64,000 nucleotides of DNA from Listeria immobilis (lineage in GTDB: Bacteria; Bacillota; Bacilli; Lactobacillales; Listeriaceae), in NCBI RefSeq assembly GCF_014322765.1, contig NZ_JAASTZ010000013.1:37694-101693 (forward strand), read 5' to 3'. Numbering within the stretch: the stretch's first letter is position 1; each line of letters begins with the position of its first letter. Below, piece by piece: positions 1 through 9,947 of the stretch. The notes beneath the pieces are model-generated. The model ran no database searches. It was not told where the DNA came from and was given only the letters and a program-made list of their open reading frames with translations. Made by a program: the position numbers and the translations under genes.

Positions 1-589
1 TAAGCAAGCCCTGTCTATAACTATCTTCAAAAATAATTTTTAGTTCCGTTGGTGTCATTTGATCTACATCATTTGTCTGCTTTACACCAAACATCCGAGT
101 AATTAAATTAGCTGAATTATTTAAAAGCCAATTAAGCGGAAACGTTAAACGATACCAATAAACCAGTGGTCTAGCAATAAATAGAGCTACTTTCTCTGTA
201 CTTTGAATCGTAAATGTTTTCGGAGCAAGTTCCCCAAGAACCACATTTAAAAAAGTGATTAAAATAAATGAAACAAAAATAGAAATCGGTTTTTCGAATG
301 ATTCTGGTAAAGGTAACATAAGAAATAACGGCTCAAGCCAACCACGCATGGTCGCTTCTCCTATCCACCCCATCGCAAGTGCAGCAAGCGTATTTCCTAA
401 TTGACAGGCAGCCAGATAGTCGTTCATATTGGAGGTTACTTTCTTAACGTATTTCGCTCGAGGATTGTTTGTCGCAAGTAGTTGCAAGACAGTTGGTTTC
501 CTAATTGCTACAATCGCAAATTCACTCGCAACAAAGAAGGCTGTCGCTGCAATTAAAAATATCACAAAAAAATCATTAAAAATATCCAT
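1..589 (-). CDS. CNNM/DUF21 (HlyC/CorC-type) membrane protein, 3' end outside window
   Basis: This is the N-terminal 196 residues of a DUF21/CNNM membrane protein, the family also called hemolysin-like or CorC-like, whose members are linked to magnesium or other divalent-cation homeostasis. It begins with an ATG at 589, preceded by an AAGGAGAA-type ribosome binding site. The visible part is the membrane domain: a first hydrophobic helix ending in ASEFAIVAIRK, the family motif ACQLGNTLAALAMGWIGE, and VVLGELAPKTF in the third helix. The CBS pair and CorC_HlyC domain expected afterwards lie beyond position 1. Family assignment is firm; the transported ion is inferred. Confidence 0.88.
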   Translation of the reverse strand, partial: MDIFNDFFVIFLIAATAFFVASEFAIVAIRKPTVLQLLATNNPRAKYVKKVTSNMNDYLAACQLGNTLAALAMGWIGEATMRGWLEPLFLMLPLPESFEKPISIFVSFILITFLNVVLGELAPKTFTIQSTEKVALFIARPLVYWYRLTFPLNWLLNNSANLITRMFGVKQTNDVDQMTPTELKIIFEDSYRQGLL

Positions 590-623
590 TCTACATTCTC
601 CTTATCTGCTGCCTTTCGTACTA

Positions 624-1067
624 TTAGCGTTTAAACCACAAATCTGCAATTGCTTCTCCGTCGATAATTTCTCCCGTTTTTTCAAAACCATATTTTGCAT
701 AAAACTTTTCAGCCATCGTATTTTCTGGTTCAAAAGATAAGCGCAAACGTGCCGGCTTCTCAGGAAGATTTTTCACTTTTTCAATAATTTGCGTTAAGGC
801 TTCTCCGCCATAGCCCTTGCCCTGATGCTCTTTACCTGTCATAAAACGAACAAGCCAAAATTCACCGTCATCCGTATCCATCCCATACATCGCATAGCCA
901 ACAGGAATATTTTCCGAGTAGATAACAAGCGAATGATAGGTTTCTTCAAAACTTGCTTCAATAATTGAATACCAATTTTCTGCTACAAAGGTTTTTTGAT
1001 GTGGGTGTACTTCAAGTTTAGCCGTATCATGAAAATTATCTTTTGTTAGCTTTTGAATTGAAACCAT
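624..1067 (-). CDS. GNAT-family N-acetyltransferase
   Basis: This is a 147-residue single-domain GNAT acetyltransferase. The acetyl-CoA pyrophosphate-binding loop is visible as HQGKGYGGEAL at about residues 81-91, preceded by the expected beta strand (EFWLVRFM). The C-terminal half has the NTMAEKFYAKYGFEKTGE pattern typical of the family. The acceptor substrate cannot be told from sequence; the spermine/spermidine and protein-acetylating branches both look like this. An intrinsic terminator of the upstream nagD-like gene sits just before its ribosome binding site (GGGGGAGAA), so it may have its own promoter or depend on readthrough. Confidence 0.85.
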   Translation of the reverse strand: MVSIQKLTKDNFHDTAKLEVHPHQKTFVAENWYSIIEASFEETYHSLVIYSENIPVGYAMYGMDTDDGEFWLVRFMTGKEHQGKGYGGEALTQIIEKVKNLPEKPARLRLSFEPENTMAEKFYAKYGFEKTGEIIDGEAIADLWFKR

Positions 1068-1090
1068 AATTTCTCCCCCATTTCTTTGAT

Positions 1091-1118
1091 AAAAAAAGAG
1101 CAGAAAAATTCCGCTCTT
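1091..1118 (-). terminator. Intrinsic terminator after the NagD-like gene
   Basis: Read on the minus strand, AAGAGCGGAA and TTCTGCTCTT pair around a short T-rich loop and are followed by a run of T. It starts immediately after the stop codon of the NagD-like gene. Confidence 0.8.
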
Positions 1119-1886
1119 CTAGTTAATTTTCCAATCAGTTAGCTTATTCACTGCATAAGTTGGCTGAATTTTTTTAGTAAGTAATGCTTCTTTTGAAGTA
1201 AAACCTGTATGAACAATAAGTGTGTCCATCCCATAATTAATTCCTGCCAAAATATCTGTTTCGTAGTTATCGCCAACCATTATTGCTTCATCTTTCGTTA
1301 CACCAAGTTTTGCGAGTGCTTGTTCCATAATAATCGGTTCTGGTTTTCCAATAAAAACGGGTGCTGTTTCTGTCGCCACGGAAACAACCGATGTGATCGA
1401 ACCATTTCCCGGAAGCAAACCATGTTCTGTCGGGATTGCTGCATCACCATTTGTAGAAATAAACATTGCACCACTTCGAACGGCGAGAGCTGCCTTCGCA
1501 AATTTTTCATAATCAACTTCGCGATCAAGGCCAACAACTACAAAAGCTGGATTACTAGAAGTTATTTCAAAATCATTATCGGTTAGTTCTTGTTTTATTC
1601 CACGTTCACCGATAACATAAACCGTTTTTTCTCGTTTTTGCGCTATCATAAATTGAACGGTTGCTTGTGAAGTTGTAAAAACATCCTCACTTTTTGCTTG
1701 AATCCCCATATCTGTTAAATGTTCTGCTACTTGTCCTGGTGTTTTTGTTGAGTTATTAGTCACAAATAAATATGGAATTCCCGCTCGTTTTAAGTTTTCA
1801 ATAAATATAATCGCTTCAGGAATCACTGCCGCACCACGATACATTGTACCATCTAAATCAATTAAATAAGCTTGATAATTCTTCAA
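1119..1886 (-). CDS. NagD-type HAD-IIA sugar phosphatase (YutF-like)
   Basis: This is a 255-residue haloacid dehalogenase superfamily phosphatase of subclass IIA (the NagD / p-nitrophenyl phosphatase group). The nucleophile motif DLDGT is at residues 10-14, so D10 and D12 are the catalytic aspartates. Motif II is VTNNST at 42-47, the motif III lysine is in GKPEP near 181, and the metal-binding MVGDNYETD is at 203-211. The long cap insertion between motifs II and III fits class IIA. Relatives remove phosphate from small sugar phosphates or nucleotides; the true substrate is unknown. It is followed by an intrinsic terminator. In Bacillus subtilis the homologue yutF is next to yutD, and the same pairing is seen here. 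Confidence 0.9.
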   Translation of the reverse strand: MKNYQAYLIDLDGTMYRGAAVIPEAIIFIENLKRAGIPYLFVTNNSTKTPGQVAEHLTDMGIQAKSEDVFTTSQATVQFMIAQKREKTVYVIGERGIKQELTDNDFEITSSNPAFVVVGLDREVDYEKFAKAALAVRSGAMFISTNGDAAIPTEHGLLPGNGSITSVVSVATETAPVFIGKPEPIIMEQALAKLGVTKDEAIMVGDNYETDILAGINYGMDTLIVHTGFTSKEALLTKKIQPTYAVNKLTDWKIN

Positions 1887-1905
1887 ATCCCTACTACCTC
1901 ATTTA

Positions 1906-2181
1906 CTATTTTACTTTTTTAATAACAAAGTAAGCACAACCAAAATTGCAATATTCATATATATACTCTTTTAATGTACTAATTTTATTATCATAGGCTG
2001 CTTTACGATTTTCATCATCAAAAAAGCCTTTTAGTCTAAGTTGATCATAACCCCAATCACCTACTATATAGTCATATCGTCCAAGGATATCACTAAATCG
2101 TTCGTTCAATTTTTCCTCATCAAAAGCATCGCGATAATTGGTGATAATCTCATAATTTAAATCTTGAATCGTAATTGTCAC
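1906..2181 (-). CDS. yutD: YutD family protein (DUF1027)
   Basis: This small soluble protein carries the DUF1027/YutD signature, with YDYIVGDWGYDQLRLKGFF in the middle and a C-terminal YEYCNFGCAYFVI stretch holding two conserved cysteines. Its molecular role is not established. I chose the GTG start at 2181 because it has an AGGAGG six bases upstream and overlaps the TGA stop of the upstream YunD-like gene (GTGA), which implies translational coupling. The longer ATG start at 2220 would lie inside the upstream gene and has no good ribosome binding site. The product is 91 residues. Confidence 0.85.
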   Translation of the reverse strand: MTITIQDLNYEIITNYRDAFDEEKLNERFSDILGRYDYIVGDWGYDQLRLKGFFDDENRKAAYDNKISTLKEYIYEYCNFGCAYFVIKKVK

Positions 2182-3566
2182 TTGTTTTCCTCCTGTCCGT
2201 ACATTTTCTTGAGTTTCCATTTTAAAATATCTCGGAGTAACTCTGGTGTATATACTTCTTTTCGTTTTATTTGTTTTATTATTGGGAAAAACGGAGCGAA
2301 TACAAAGGTATCATGTGTCGCTATTCGGTATTCCCGGTTTTTATCAATTGGTTTATTGTCAAAAAGAGGTATTTTTTTTACTGGGTCAAAGCTAGCTCTG
2401 TCCATTAAAATTGTCCCAAAAAACTCGCCTCGAAAGCCAAACCCACGTAAAGGAATTTCTTGAAGTTCTGCTCTTTTTCGGTAAATCCTATCTACAAGAA
2501 TTTCAAGTTCTTCGCCTGTCATCGTTAGTGCAATCGCATTGAGTGGGTGTGGTAACATTTGGTGAATATCAAAGGAAGTTACAATTCCAGCCTCAAAATC
2601 CGTCATAAAAATGCCTGCGTTCATCACGAATGTCTCCGCACCTGTCCACTCACAAACAGCATCGTTTAAAATATGAGCAATTTCGGAGTCATCAAACCAA
2701 TTATGCGCTAACTTTTCAGGAATCGCAACTACTTTTTCGGCAAGCTCCTCCCGCCCCTTTTCAAAGAAAGCTTGAATTTCGTTTACCTCATTTGGAACAG
2801 CGGGAAGGTCTTCGGTTTTAAATGTGGTTGCGGTTTTTGAAAGGATATGATTATCATCATCAAACGCTATATCGACTTTACCAACATATTCGCCCCATCT
2901 TCCAGCAGCAGCGAGTATTGCATCTCCTTCCAGTTTTCCGTTTTCAAGTAAATGATGTGTATGTCCGCCTAAAATAATATCGACTTCGGGAATCTCAAGA
3001 GCAATTCGTTCGTCGGTTGGTAGACCTAAATGACTCAGCATAATAACCAAGTCAGTATCTTGTTCTAAGCTATCAATTTGTTTTTTTATTGCACTCATTG
3101 GTTCCTCAATTCCCCAACCCATTGCTTCATAATACTCTTTAAAAGGAGCTGTGGCACCAATAATCGCTATTTTTATTTGGTTTATTTCTTTATATACAAT
3201 CGACTTCACCCAGTCTGGTTGCATTGTTCTCGCCTTATCCGCAAAAAAATTACAGCAAACAACCGAAAAAGCCGCATGTTTATACAAATTTTCTAAGTCT
3301 TCATGTGCTAAAGTTGTTCCTTCATTATTACCAAACGTCACTGCATCATAAGGTAGTTGATTGAGTAAGTCAGTATTTGCTTGACCATTTGTTCCTTCAG
3401 TAAGCGGATGAACCCGGTCCATGAAGTCGCCAATATCAAAAAAAAGTGCTGACTTGCCTTCTTCCTCTGCTAGTGTTCGCTTCTCTTTTAAGAAGGCAAA
3501 AATACGTGGCCAATGTTCCAAGTGACTATGAACATCATTGGTATGCCATAAAGTTAATTGTTTCAT
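2178..3566 (-). CDS. YunD-like 5'-nucleotidase / metallophosphoesterase
   Basis: This 462-residue protein has the UshA / 5'-nucleotidase two-domain layout. The N-terminal calcineurin-like metallophosphoesterase domain shows the metal-binding motifs LWHTNDVHSH (about residues 6-15), GDFMDR, GNNEGT and GGHTHH. The C-terminal nucleotidase domain contains VMNAGIFMTDF and MLPHPLNAIALTMTGEEL. There is no signal peptide, so it is probably cytoplasmic like YunD. I set the start at the ATG at 3566, which follows a GGGGTGG ribosome binding site; an upstream extension to 3653 has no support. It is translationally coupled to yutD. The nucleotide substrate is inferred from the family. Confidence 0.9.
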   Translation of the reverse strand: MKQLTLWHTNDVHSHLEHWPRIFAFLKEKRTLAEEEGKSALFFDIGDFMDRVHPLTEGTNGQANTDLLNQLPYDAVTFGNNEGTTLAHEDLENLYKHAAFSVVCCNFFADKARTMQPDWVKSIVYKEINQIKIAIIGATAPFKEYYEAMGWGIEEPMSAIKKQIDSLEQDTDLVIMLSHLGLPTDERIALEIPEVDIILGGHTHHLLENGKLEGDAILAAAGRWGEYVGKVDIAFDDDNHILSKTATTFKTEDLPAVPNEVNEIQAFFEKGREELAEKVVAIPEKLAHNWFDDSEIAHILNDAVCEWTGAETFVMNAGIFMTDFEAGIVTSFDIHQMLPHPLNAIALTMTGEELEILVDRIYRKRAELQEIPLRGFGFRGEFFGTILMDRASFDPVKKIPLFDNKPIDKNREYRIATHDTFVFAPFFPIIKQIKRKEVYTPELLRDILKWKLKKMYGQEENK

Positions 3567-3700
3567 TAATCCACCCCACTCCTTACTATAACTATTGTAG
3601 CTTAAATCTGCTTTTTTTACACGTGTTGGGGCTATATAAATCTCGTGTTCCATTTTTTATGTTATGATAGAATATATTGTTTTTAAAGGGACGTGATTTT

Positions 3701-4540
3701 TTGGATATTACGCAAACGGTTGAAATCCTGCTAATCTCTGTTTTTGCAGGGGTAATTGGCTCTTTGCTTGGTCTAGGTGGTGGTATTATTGTCACACCTG
3801 CCCTCACACTTCTTTTTGGTATTGACATCCAATATGCCATTGGAGCGAGTATTATTTCTGTGATTGCAACAAGCAGTGGTTCCGCGGTCGCTTACATAAA
3901 AGATGGAATTACAAACTTACGAGTGGGTATGTTTCTCGAAATTGCCACAACTATTGGCGCAATAACAGGTGCTTTTGTCAGCGGACTACTGTCAGCAACT
4001 GCTTTATACATTATATTCGGTCTATTATTACTATATTCTGCCTTCAATATGATTAAAAAAGTCGGTTCAGAATTCCCGACAAATGTAAAACCAGATCCAT
4101 TAGCAACAAAATTAAAATTACATGATTCTTATTATGATAAATCTCTAAGGCAAACAGTCGATTACCAAGTCGCTAATGTTCCTGCTGGTTTTGGCGTTAT
4201 GTATGGAGCCGGAATTGCAAGCGGGTTACTCGGTATCGGTAGTGGTGCTTTTAAAGTAATGGCCCTGGACGTCTTTATGAAAATGCCACTTAAAGTCAGC
4301 AGTGCAACAAGTAATTTAATGATGGGGGTAACTGCAGCAGCCAGTGCAACTGTGTATCTATTCCAAGGAGACATTCAACCTGCTATCGCTGCGCCTGTTG
4401 CCATTGGTGTATTAGTTGGTGCAACACTTGGAACTCGTGTTATGCAACGTTTGAAAAGTAAAATCATCCGAATCATCTTCATTCCTGTCATTTTATATGT
4501 TGCCATCCAAATGATTTTAGAAGGATTGGGGTGGATTTAA
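3701..4540 (+). CDS. TauE/SafE family sulfite/anion exporter-like membrane protein
   Basis: This 279-residue polytopic membrane protein belongs to the TauE/SafE (DUF81) family. The two inverted-repeat signatures are visible: SLLGLGGGIIVTPALTLLFG near the N terminus and SGLLGIGSGAFKVMALDVFM in the second half. Relatives export sulfite or organosulfonates, but the substrate here is unknown. I prefer the TTG start at 3701, ten bases after AAAGGGA, over an alternative TTG at 3677. It abuts the DUF1634 gene with no gap, which is a common pairing for this family, so the two probably act together. Confidence 0.85.
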   Translation: MDITQTVEILLISVFAGVIGSLLGLGGGIIVTPALTLLFGIDIQYAIGASIISVIATSSGSAVAYIKDGITNLRVGMFLEIATTIGAITGAFVSGLLSATALYIIFGLLLLYSAFNMIKKVGSEFPTNVKPDPLATKLKLHDSYYDKSLRQTVDYQVANVPAGFGVMYGAGIASGLLGIGSGAFKVMALDVFMKMPLKVSSATSNLMMGVTAAASATVYLFQGDIQPAIAAPVAIGVLVGATLGTRVMQRLKSKIIRIIFIPVILYVAIQMILEGLGWI

Positions 4541-4906
4541 ATGACTGAGAAAAAAGATGAGATGTATCGCGTCGAACTTATTGTGAGTGCATTGTTACGA
4601 ATCGGTGTTGTTTTGAGTGCTATTATTATTATTTTTGGACTTGTGATGCTTTTTGTGACTGGCGAAACCGGCTATCCTGGGGAAACTTACCCAACATCGC
4701 TCACCGCCATTTTTAGTGGACTTAGCACGCTTAAACCATACGCCATTATGATGTTCGGGCTATTTTGCTTAATTTTGACCCCTGTCTTACGAGTCGTTGT
4801 TTCGCTATTTACTTTTTTAAAAGAGAAAGACTACTTGTATGTTGGGATTACAGGACTAGTATTGGTTATTTTAGTTATTAGTTTTCTGCTTGGTATAAAG
4901 GCATAA
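4541..4906 (+). CDS. DUF1634 membrane protein
   Basis: This 121-residue protein has three predicted membrane helices (about residues 15-38, 65-88 and 97-118) and the DUF1634 pattern of a GETYPTSL-containing outer loop followed by YAIMMFGLFCLILTPVLRV. Its ATG starts one base after the TAA of the TauE/SafE gene, with the ribosome binding site (GGGGTGG) inside that gene. DUF1634 genes commonly follow TauE-like genes, and the product is probably an accessory subunit; that role is inferred from context only. Confidence 0.85.
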   Translation: MTEKKDEMYRVELIVSALLRIGVVLSAIIIIFGLVMLFVTGETGYPGETYPTSLTAIFSGLSTLKPYAIMMFGLFCLILTPVLRVVVSLFTFLKEKDYLYVGITGLVLVILVISFLLGIKA

Positions 4907-5007
4907 AAAAACAGGATGCAGATTTTACCCAATATTTTTCTTTAGCTAGTCTGTAATTATTGGACTGAAATAAGCTGATTAGTTATGATTGATTAATAGC
5001 CTCAAGC

Positions 5008-5044
5008 AAAAAACTATCTTCTCTATTGAAAAGATAGTTTTTAT
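5008..5044. terminator. Bidirectional intrinsic terminator
   Basis: AAAAACTATCTT and AAGATAGTTTTT form a 12-base-pair stem flanked by A and T tracts on either side. It separates the convergent DUF1634 and DUF72 genes. Confidence 0.8.
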
Positions 5045-5045
5045 T

Positions 5046-5888
5046 TTACTCAGAAAACAAATCCATTTGCATTGGTGCTAGACCTTGAAACTCTATTTGC
5101 AATGCAGCTTGTAAATGTTTAGCATTATCTGCTGCATCTCCCCCGCTATTATTATTGAAAATAACAACTACTTCTTTGGATACCTTTTGCAAATGTTCAA
5201 TATATTTGGCCCATTCCTTTATTTCCTCATCATTATATCGATATAGCGTTCTAACCTCGCGCCACTCTGGACTATTTGCCTTCATCCAGCCATATTGATT
5301 CCGACCATGCAATCTTACCACTGTCATTTCTTTATTTGTTTCTCGCAGAACAATTGGAACACTTCCTGATCCAACTTGCGGTTCGTCAACAACTGTATGA
5401 ACTAACCCCAGCTCTCTAAGTAATACTAATGTTTTTTCGGTATTTTGCTCGGTGTACCATGAATTATTTCTGAACTCAATCGCAACTGGCAAATCACCCA
5501 TTTTTTCAGCAATATATTTTAAATAAGAAACATTTTCTTTTGTACAGTTAAAATACGGCGGAAATTGGAATAATATTGCTTTTAATTTCCCCGTTTCACT
5601 TATTGGTGCAATCATATCCATAAAAGCAGTATACATAGCGTTTTCACTATCAAAATACTGTGACCATTCTTTATGTTTGGTCATGGCTGAAAAAGCTTTC
5701 ATTACAAATTGAAATTCTTCTGGTGTCTGTGCTACCCAATTCGCTGTAGTTCTTGGAGAAGGAATGGCATAAAAACTCGTATCAACTTCCACCACGGGAA
5801 AATGTGCTGCATAGTCAGCTAAAGTTAATTTTTTCGTTTGTAGCAAAGAATCATGATCACTCCACCCAGTTAATCCTATTGTAATCAC
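5046..5888 (-). CDS. DUF72 family protein (YunF/YecE-like)
   Basis: This 280-residue protein belongs to the DUF72 (YecE) family, which has a TIM-barrel-like fold and no firmly assigned activity. Family landmarks are the N-terminal IGLTGWSDHD, EVDTSFYAIPSPRTTANWV, LFQFPPYF, AIEFRNNSWY and the C-terminal YIEHLQKVSKEVVVIFNNNSGGDAADNA. No signal peptide or membrane helix is seen. Its position beside YunD- and TauE-like genes matches the Bacillus subtilis yunDEF order. The start at 5888 is followed by a plausible MITIGLTGW terminus. Confidence 0.85.
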   Translation of the reverse strand: MITIGLTGWSDHDSLLQTKKLTLADYAAHFPVVEVDTSFYAIPSPRTTANWVAQTPEEFQFVMKAFSAMTKHKEWSQYFDSENAMYTAFMDMIAPISETGKLKAILFQFPPYFNCTKENVSYLKYIAEKMGDLPVAIEFRNNSWYTEQNTEKTLVLLRELGLVHTVVDEPQVGSGSVPIVLRETNKEMTVVRLHGRNQYGWMKANSPEWREVRTLYRYNDEEIKEWAKYIEHLQKVSKEVVVIFNNNSGGDAADNAKHLQAALQIEFQGLAPMQMDLFSE

Positions 5889-6008
5889 CGCTTACCACCC
5901 TCTCTATTTTCAATCTTTATTTATGTTCATTATAACGTAAAACCAATTGAGAATCTTTTATTTTGGTTCTACTAATTAGATAAATTTAGTAACAATTTTC
6001 AAATAATT

Positions 6009-6357
6009 TTAATACATATAAAGATACAGGGATATAAGTCTTGATAAATAGAAACCAGAAGCGAAAATCGTGTAACTAGATTTTCGTTTCTGGTTTTTTG
6101 AGGAATAAAAATAGAGACCCTTATTTTGACAGCCCCTGGCAGTATATTTTCTTAGGTTTACTGCTAAAAGGGCAAAACCAAGTTCATTTTTTACTTTTTC
6201 TCTCCCCCTTACAGATAAGTGAGTAAAGTGTAAAGAAGCCTTCAAATCTCCGAAAGCTGGCTCCACATCTACTTTACGTTGTGCATAAATTTTCTTCGTT
6301 TTAGCATCCTTCAGCCTTTTATCTATGTAAGCCTTAAAATATTCCCAAGAGCTGTTT
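6009..6357 (-). pseudogene. C-terminal remnant of an IS1182-like transposase
   Basis: On the minus strand from about 6357 to the TAA at 6009 one frame reads through the tail of an IS1182-family transposase. It starts with SSWEYFKAYIDKRLKDAKTK, continues with IYAQRKVDVEPAFGDLKASL and VRGREKVKNELGFALLAVNL, and ends in RKYTARGCQNKG and a KNQKRKSSYTIFASGFYLS tail. Full-length relatives have more than 400 residues; here only about 115 remain, and the frame closes with a stop just upstream of 6357. The N-terminal and central catalytic parts are missing, so it cannot be active. The family call is from memory of the motif. Confidence 0.75.
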
Positions 6358-6423
6358 TTTTAAAGTACAATTTAATCCCAAATTAGCAATTTTTTAGCCA
6401 ATTATCATCTAATTTGTGTTCTT

Positions 6424-6745
6424 TTAATACCCATGCTCTCTAATAATACCTAGTACCATTGCTTGAATAATAGCAAAAATGGTTGAATTTATAGAAACCA
6501 AATGATTATTAACAGCTCTTCTAGTGATGAAAAGCCTATCTGCTATCTCTTGTTATTTAAACCCTCAACACACATTCTAATACCCTCCTTTCTCGCTTAC
6601 TAAGTGTTTCATAAGTTTTTAGTGTTTAGGGCAGCAACTTAACATCCTGATTAATTTTTTTAAATCCTCGTAGAGTTTTCCACGTGTTTTTTTCGCTAGA
6701 TATGTGTAACCACCCATTACTACCAAGGTACTCTTGAATTATTTT
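6424..6745 (-). pseudogene. Decayed LuxR-type response-regulator DNA-binding domain
   Basis: Pieces of a LuxR/NarL-type helix-turn-helix can be read on the minus strand across three frames: LSKRERRVLECVL near 6604-6565, then EGLNNK, then IADRLFITRRAVNNHLVSI near 6551-6495, ending in a TAA at 6424. The consensus for such domains is (L)SKREREVLxxxxxGxxNKEIAxxLFIxxxTVKNHxxxI, and the match is clear despite at least two frameshifts. Further upstream another frame gives GSNGWLHISSEKNTWKTL, which may be linker sequence. No receiver domain is left. It lies beside the transposase remnant. Confidence 0.6.
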
Positions 6746-6783
6746 TAAATTTAAATTCAAAACTATGTATTGCCATAAAAATA

Positions 6784-6830
6784 CCGACCTTCAAAAGTTA
6801 GATTTTTGGTCTAACTTTTGAGAGTCGGTT
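6784..6830 (-). terminator. Long hairpin after sufB, probable suf operon terminator
   Basis: CCGACCTTCAAAAGTTAGA and its near-perfect complement enclose the loop TTTTTGG, giving a stem of about 19 base pairs with one or two mismatches. It lies about 35 bases beyond the sufB stop codon. The same core (AAAAGTTAGA, loop TTTTTGG, TCTAACTTTT) recurs at 63655-63691. It may be a terminator, the end of an insertion sequence, or both. Confidence 0.6.
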
Positions 6831-6863
6831 CATAAATTGATGTTTTGGTACTCTTTAATTTTA

Positions 6864-8258
6864 TTAACCAATCGAACCTTCCATTTCAAACTTAATCAAA
6901 CGGTTCATTTCGACGGCATATTCCATTGGTAATTCTTTTGTAAATGGTTCAATGAAGCCCATAACGATCATTTCGGTCGCTTCTTCTTCGCTTAAACCAC
7001 GGCTCATTAGATAGAAAAGTTGTTCTTCTGAAACCTTAGAAACTTTTGCTTCATGCTCTAACGAAATATTACTATTTAGGATTTCGTTATATGGAATTGT
7101 ATCTGAAGTTGAAAGATTATCCATAATCAGCGTGTCACATTCGATATTCGAACGTGCTCCATCTGCATTACGGCCAAAATGAACGATTCCACGGTACGTT
7201 ACGTTTCCGCCTTGCTTAGAAATCGACTTCGATACGATAGTAGACGACGTATTAGGTGCGTAGTGCATCATTTTTGCGCCCGCATCTTGACGTTGCCCTT
7301 TTCCTGCAATAGCGATAGAAAGGGTCGTTCCACGTGCACCTTCCCCACGTAAATGTACTGCTGGATATTTCATTGTCAATTTCGAACCAATATTACCGTC
7401 AATCCATTCCATCGTAGCATTTTCTTCACAGAAAGTACGTTTTGTTACTAGGTTATATACGTTATTTGCCCAGTTTTGAATGGTTGTATATCGACAATAT
7501 GCTCCTGGTTTTACAATAATTTCTACAACAGCAGAGTGAAGGGAATTTGTTGTATACACTGGTGCTGTACAGCCTTCCACATAATTCACACTTGCATTTT
7601 CATCCACTATAATAAGGGTCCGCTCAAATTGCCCCATATTTTCGGAGTTAATCCGGAAATAAGCTTGTAGTGGCGTATCTACTTTGATGCCTGGTGGTAC
7701 GTAAATGAATGAACCACCTGACCAAACAGCAGAGTTGAGAGCTGCGAACTTATTATCAGTTGGCGGAATTACTTTAGCAAAATACTCTTTGAAAATGTCT
7801 TCATTTTCTTTTAGAGCTGAATCAGTATCTTTAAAGACTATTCCTAATTCTTCTAAGTCTTCCTTCATATTATGATAAACAACTTCAGATTCATACTGAG
7901 CAGAGGCACCAGCCAAATATTTTTGTTCCGCTTCTGGAATACCTAATTTATCAAAAGTTCGTTTAATTTCTTCCGGAACCTCATCCCATGAACGCACGGT
8001 TTGTTCTGACGGTTTCACATAGTAAGTAATGTCTTCAAACTTAAGTTCGGATAAGTCACCACCCCAAGTCGGCATTGGCATTTTATAAAATTGTTCTAAA
8101 GACTTCAAACGGAATTCAAGCATCCATTCTGGTTCTTCTTTAATATTCGAAATTTCTCTTACTACTTTTTCTGTTAATCCGCGTTCTGTACGGAACACAG
8201 AGGTATCTTTATCATGGAATCCATATTGGTATTCGCCAATTTCTGGAATTTCAGTCAT
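6864..8258 (-). CDS. sufB: SufB, Fe-S cluster scaffold subunit
   Basis: This is the 464-residue SufB subunit of the SufBCD complex, on which iron-sulfur clusters are assembled with sulfur from SufS/SufU. Family landmarks include the N-terminal [76 protein letters not shown] and the C-terminal [20 protein letters not shown] shared with SufD. The length is normal. It is the last gene of the sufCDSUB operon, 22 bases after sufU, and is followed by a long hairpin. This operon is the essential Fe-S assembly route in Firmicutes. Confidence 0.97.
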   Translation of the reverse strand: MTEIPEIGEYQYGFHDKDTSVFRTERGLTEKVVREISNIKEEPEWMLEFRLKSLEQFYKMPMPTWGGDLSELKFEDITYYVKPSEQTVRSWDEVPEEIKRTFDKLGIPEAEQKYLAGASAQYESEVVYHNMKEDLEELGIVFKDTDSALKENEDIFKEYFAKVIPPTDNKFAALNSAVWSGGSFIYVPPGIKVDTPLQAYFRINSENMGQFERTLIIVDENASVNYVEGCTAPVYTTNSLHSAVVEIIVKPGAYCRYTTIQNWANNVYNLVTKRTFCEENATMEWIDGNIGSKLTMKYPAVHLRGEGARGTTLSIAIAGKGQRQDAGAKMMHYAPNTSSTIVSKSISKQGGNVTYRGIVHFGRNADGARSNIECDTLIMDNLSTSDTIPYNEILNSNISLEHEAKVSKVSEEQLFYLMSRGLSEEEATEMIVMGFIEPFTKELPMEYAVEMNRLIKFEMEGSIG

Positions 8259-8280
8259 GTCGTATCCTCCTTTTCGCTAC

Positions 8281-9947
<1,667 letters not shown>

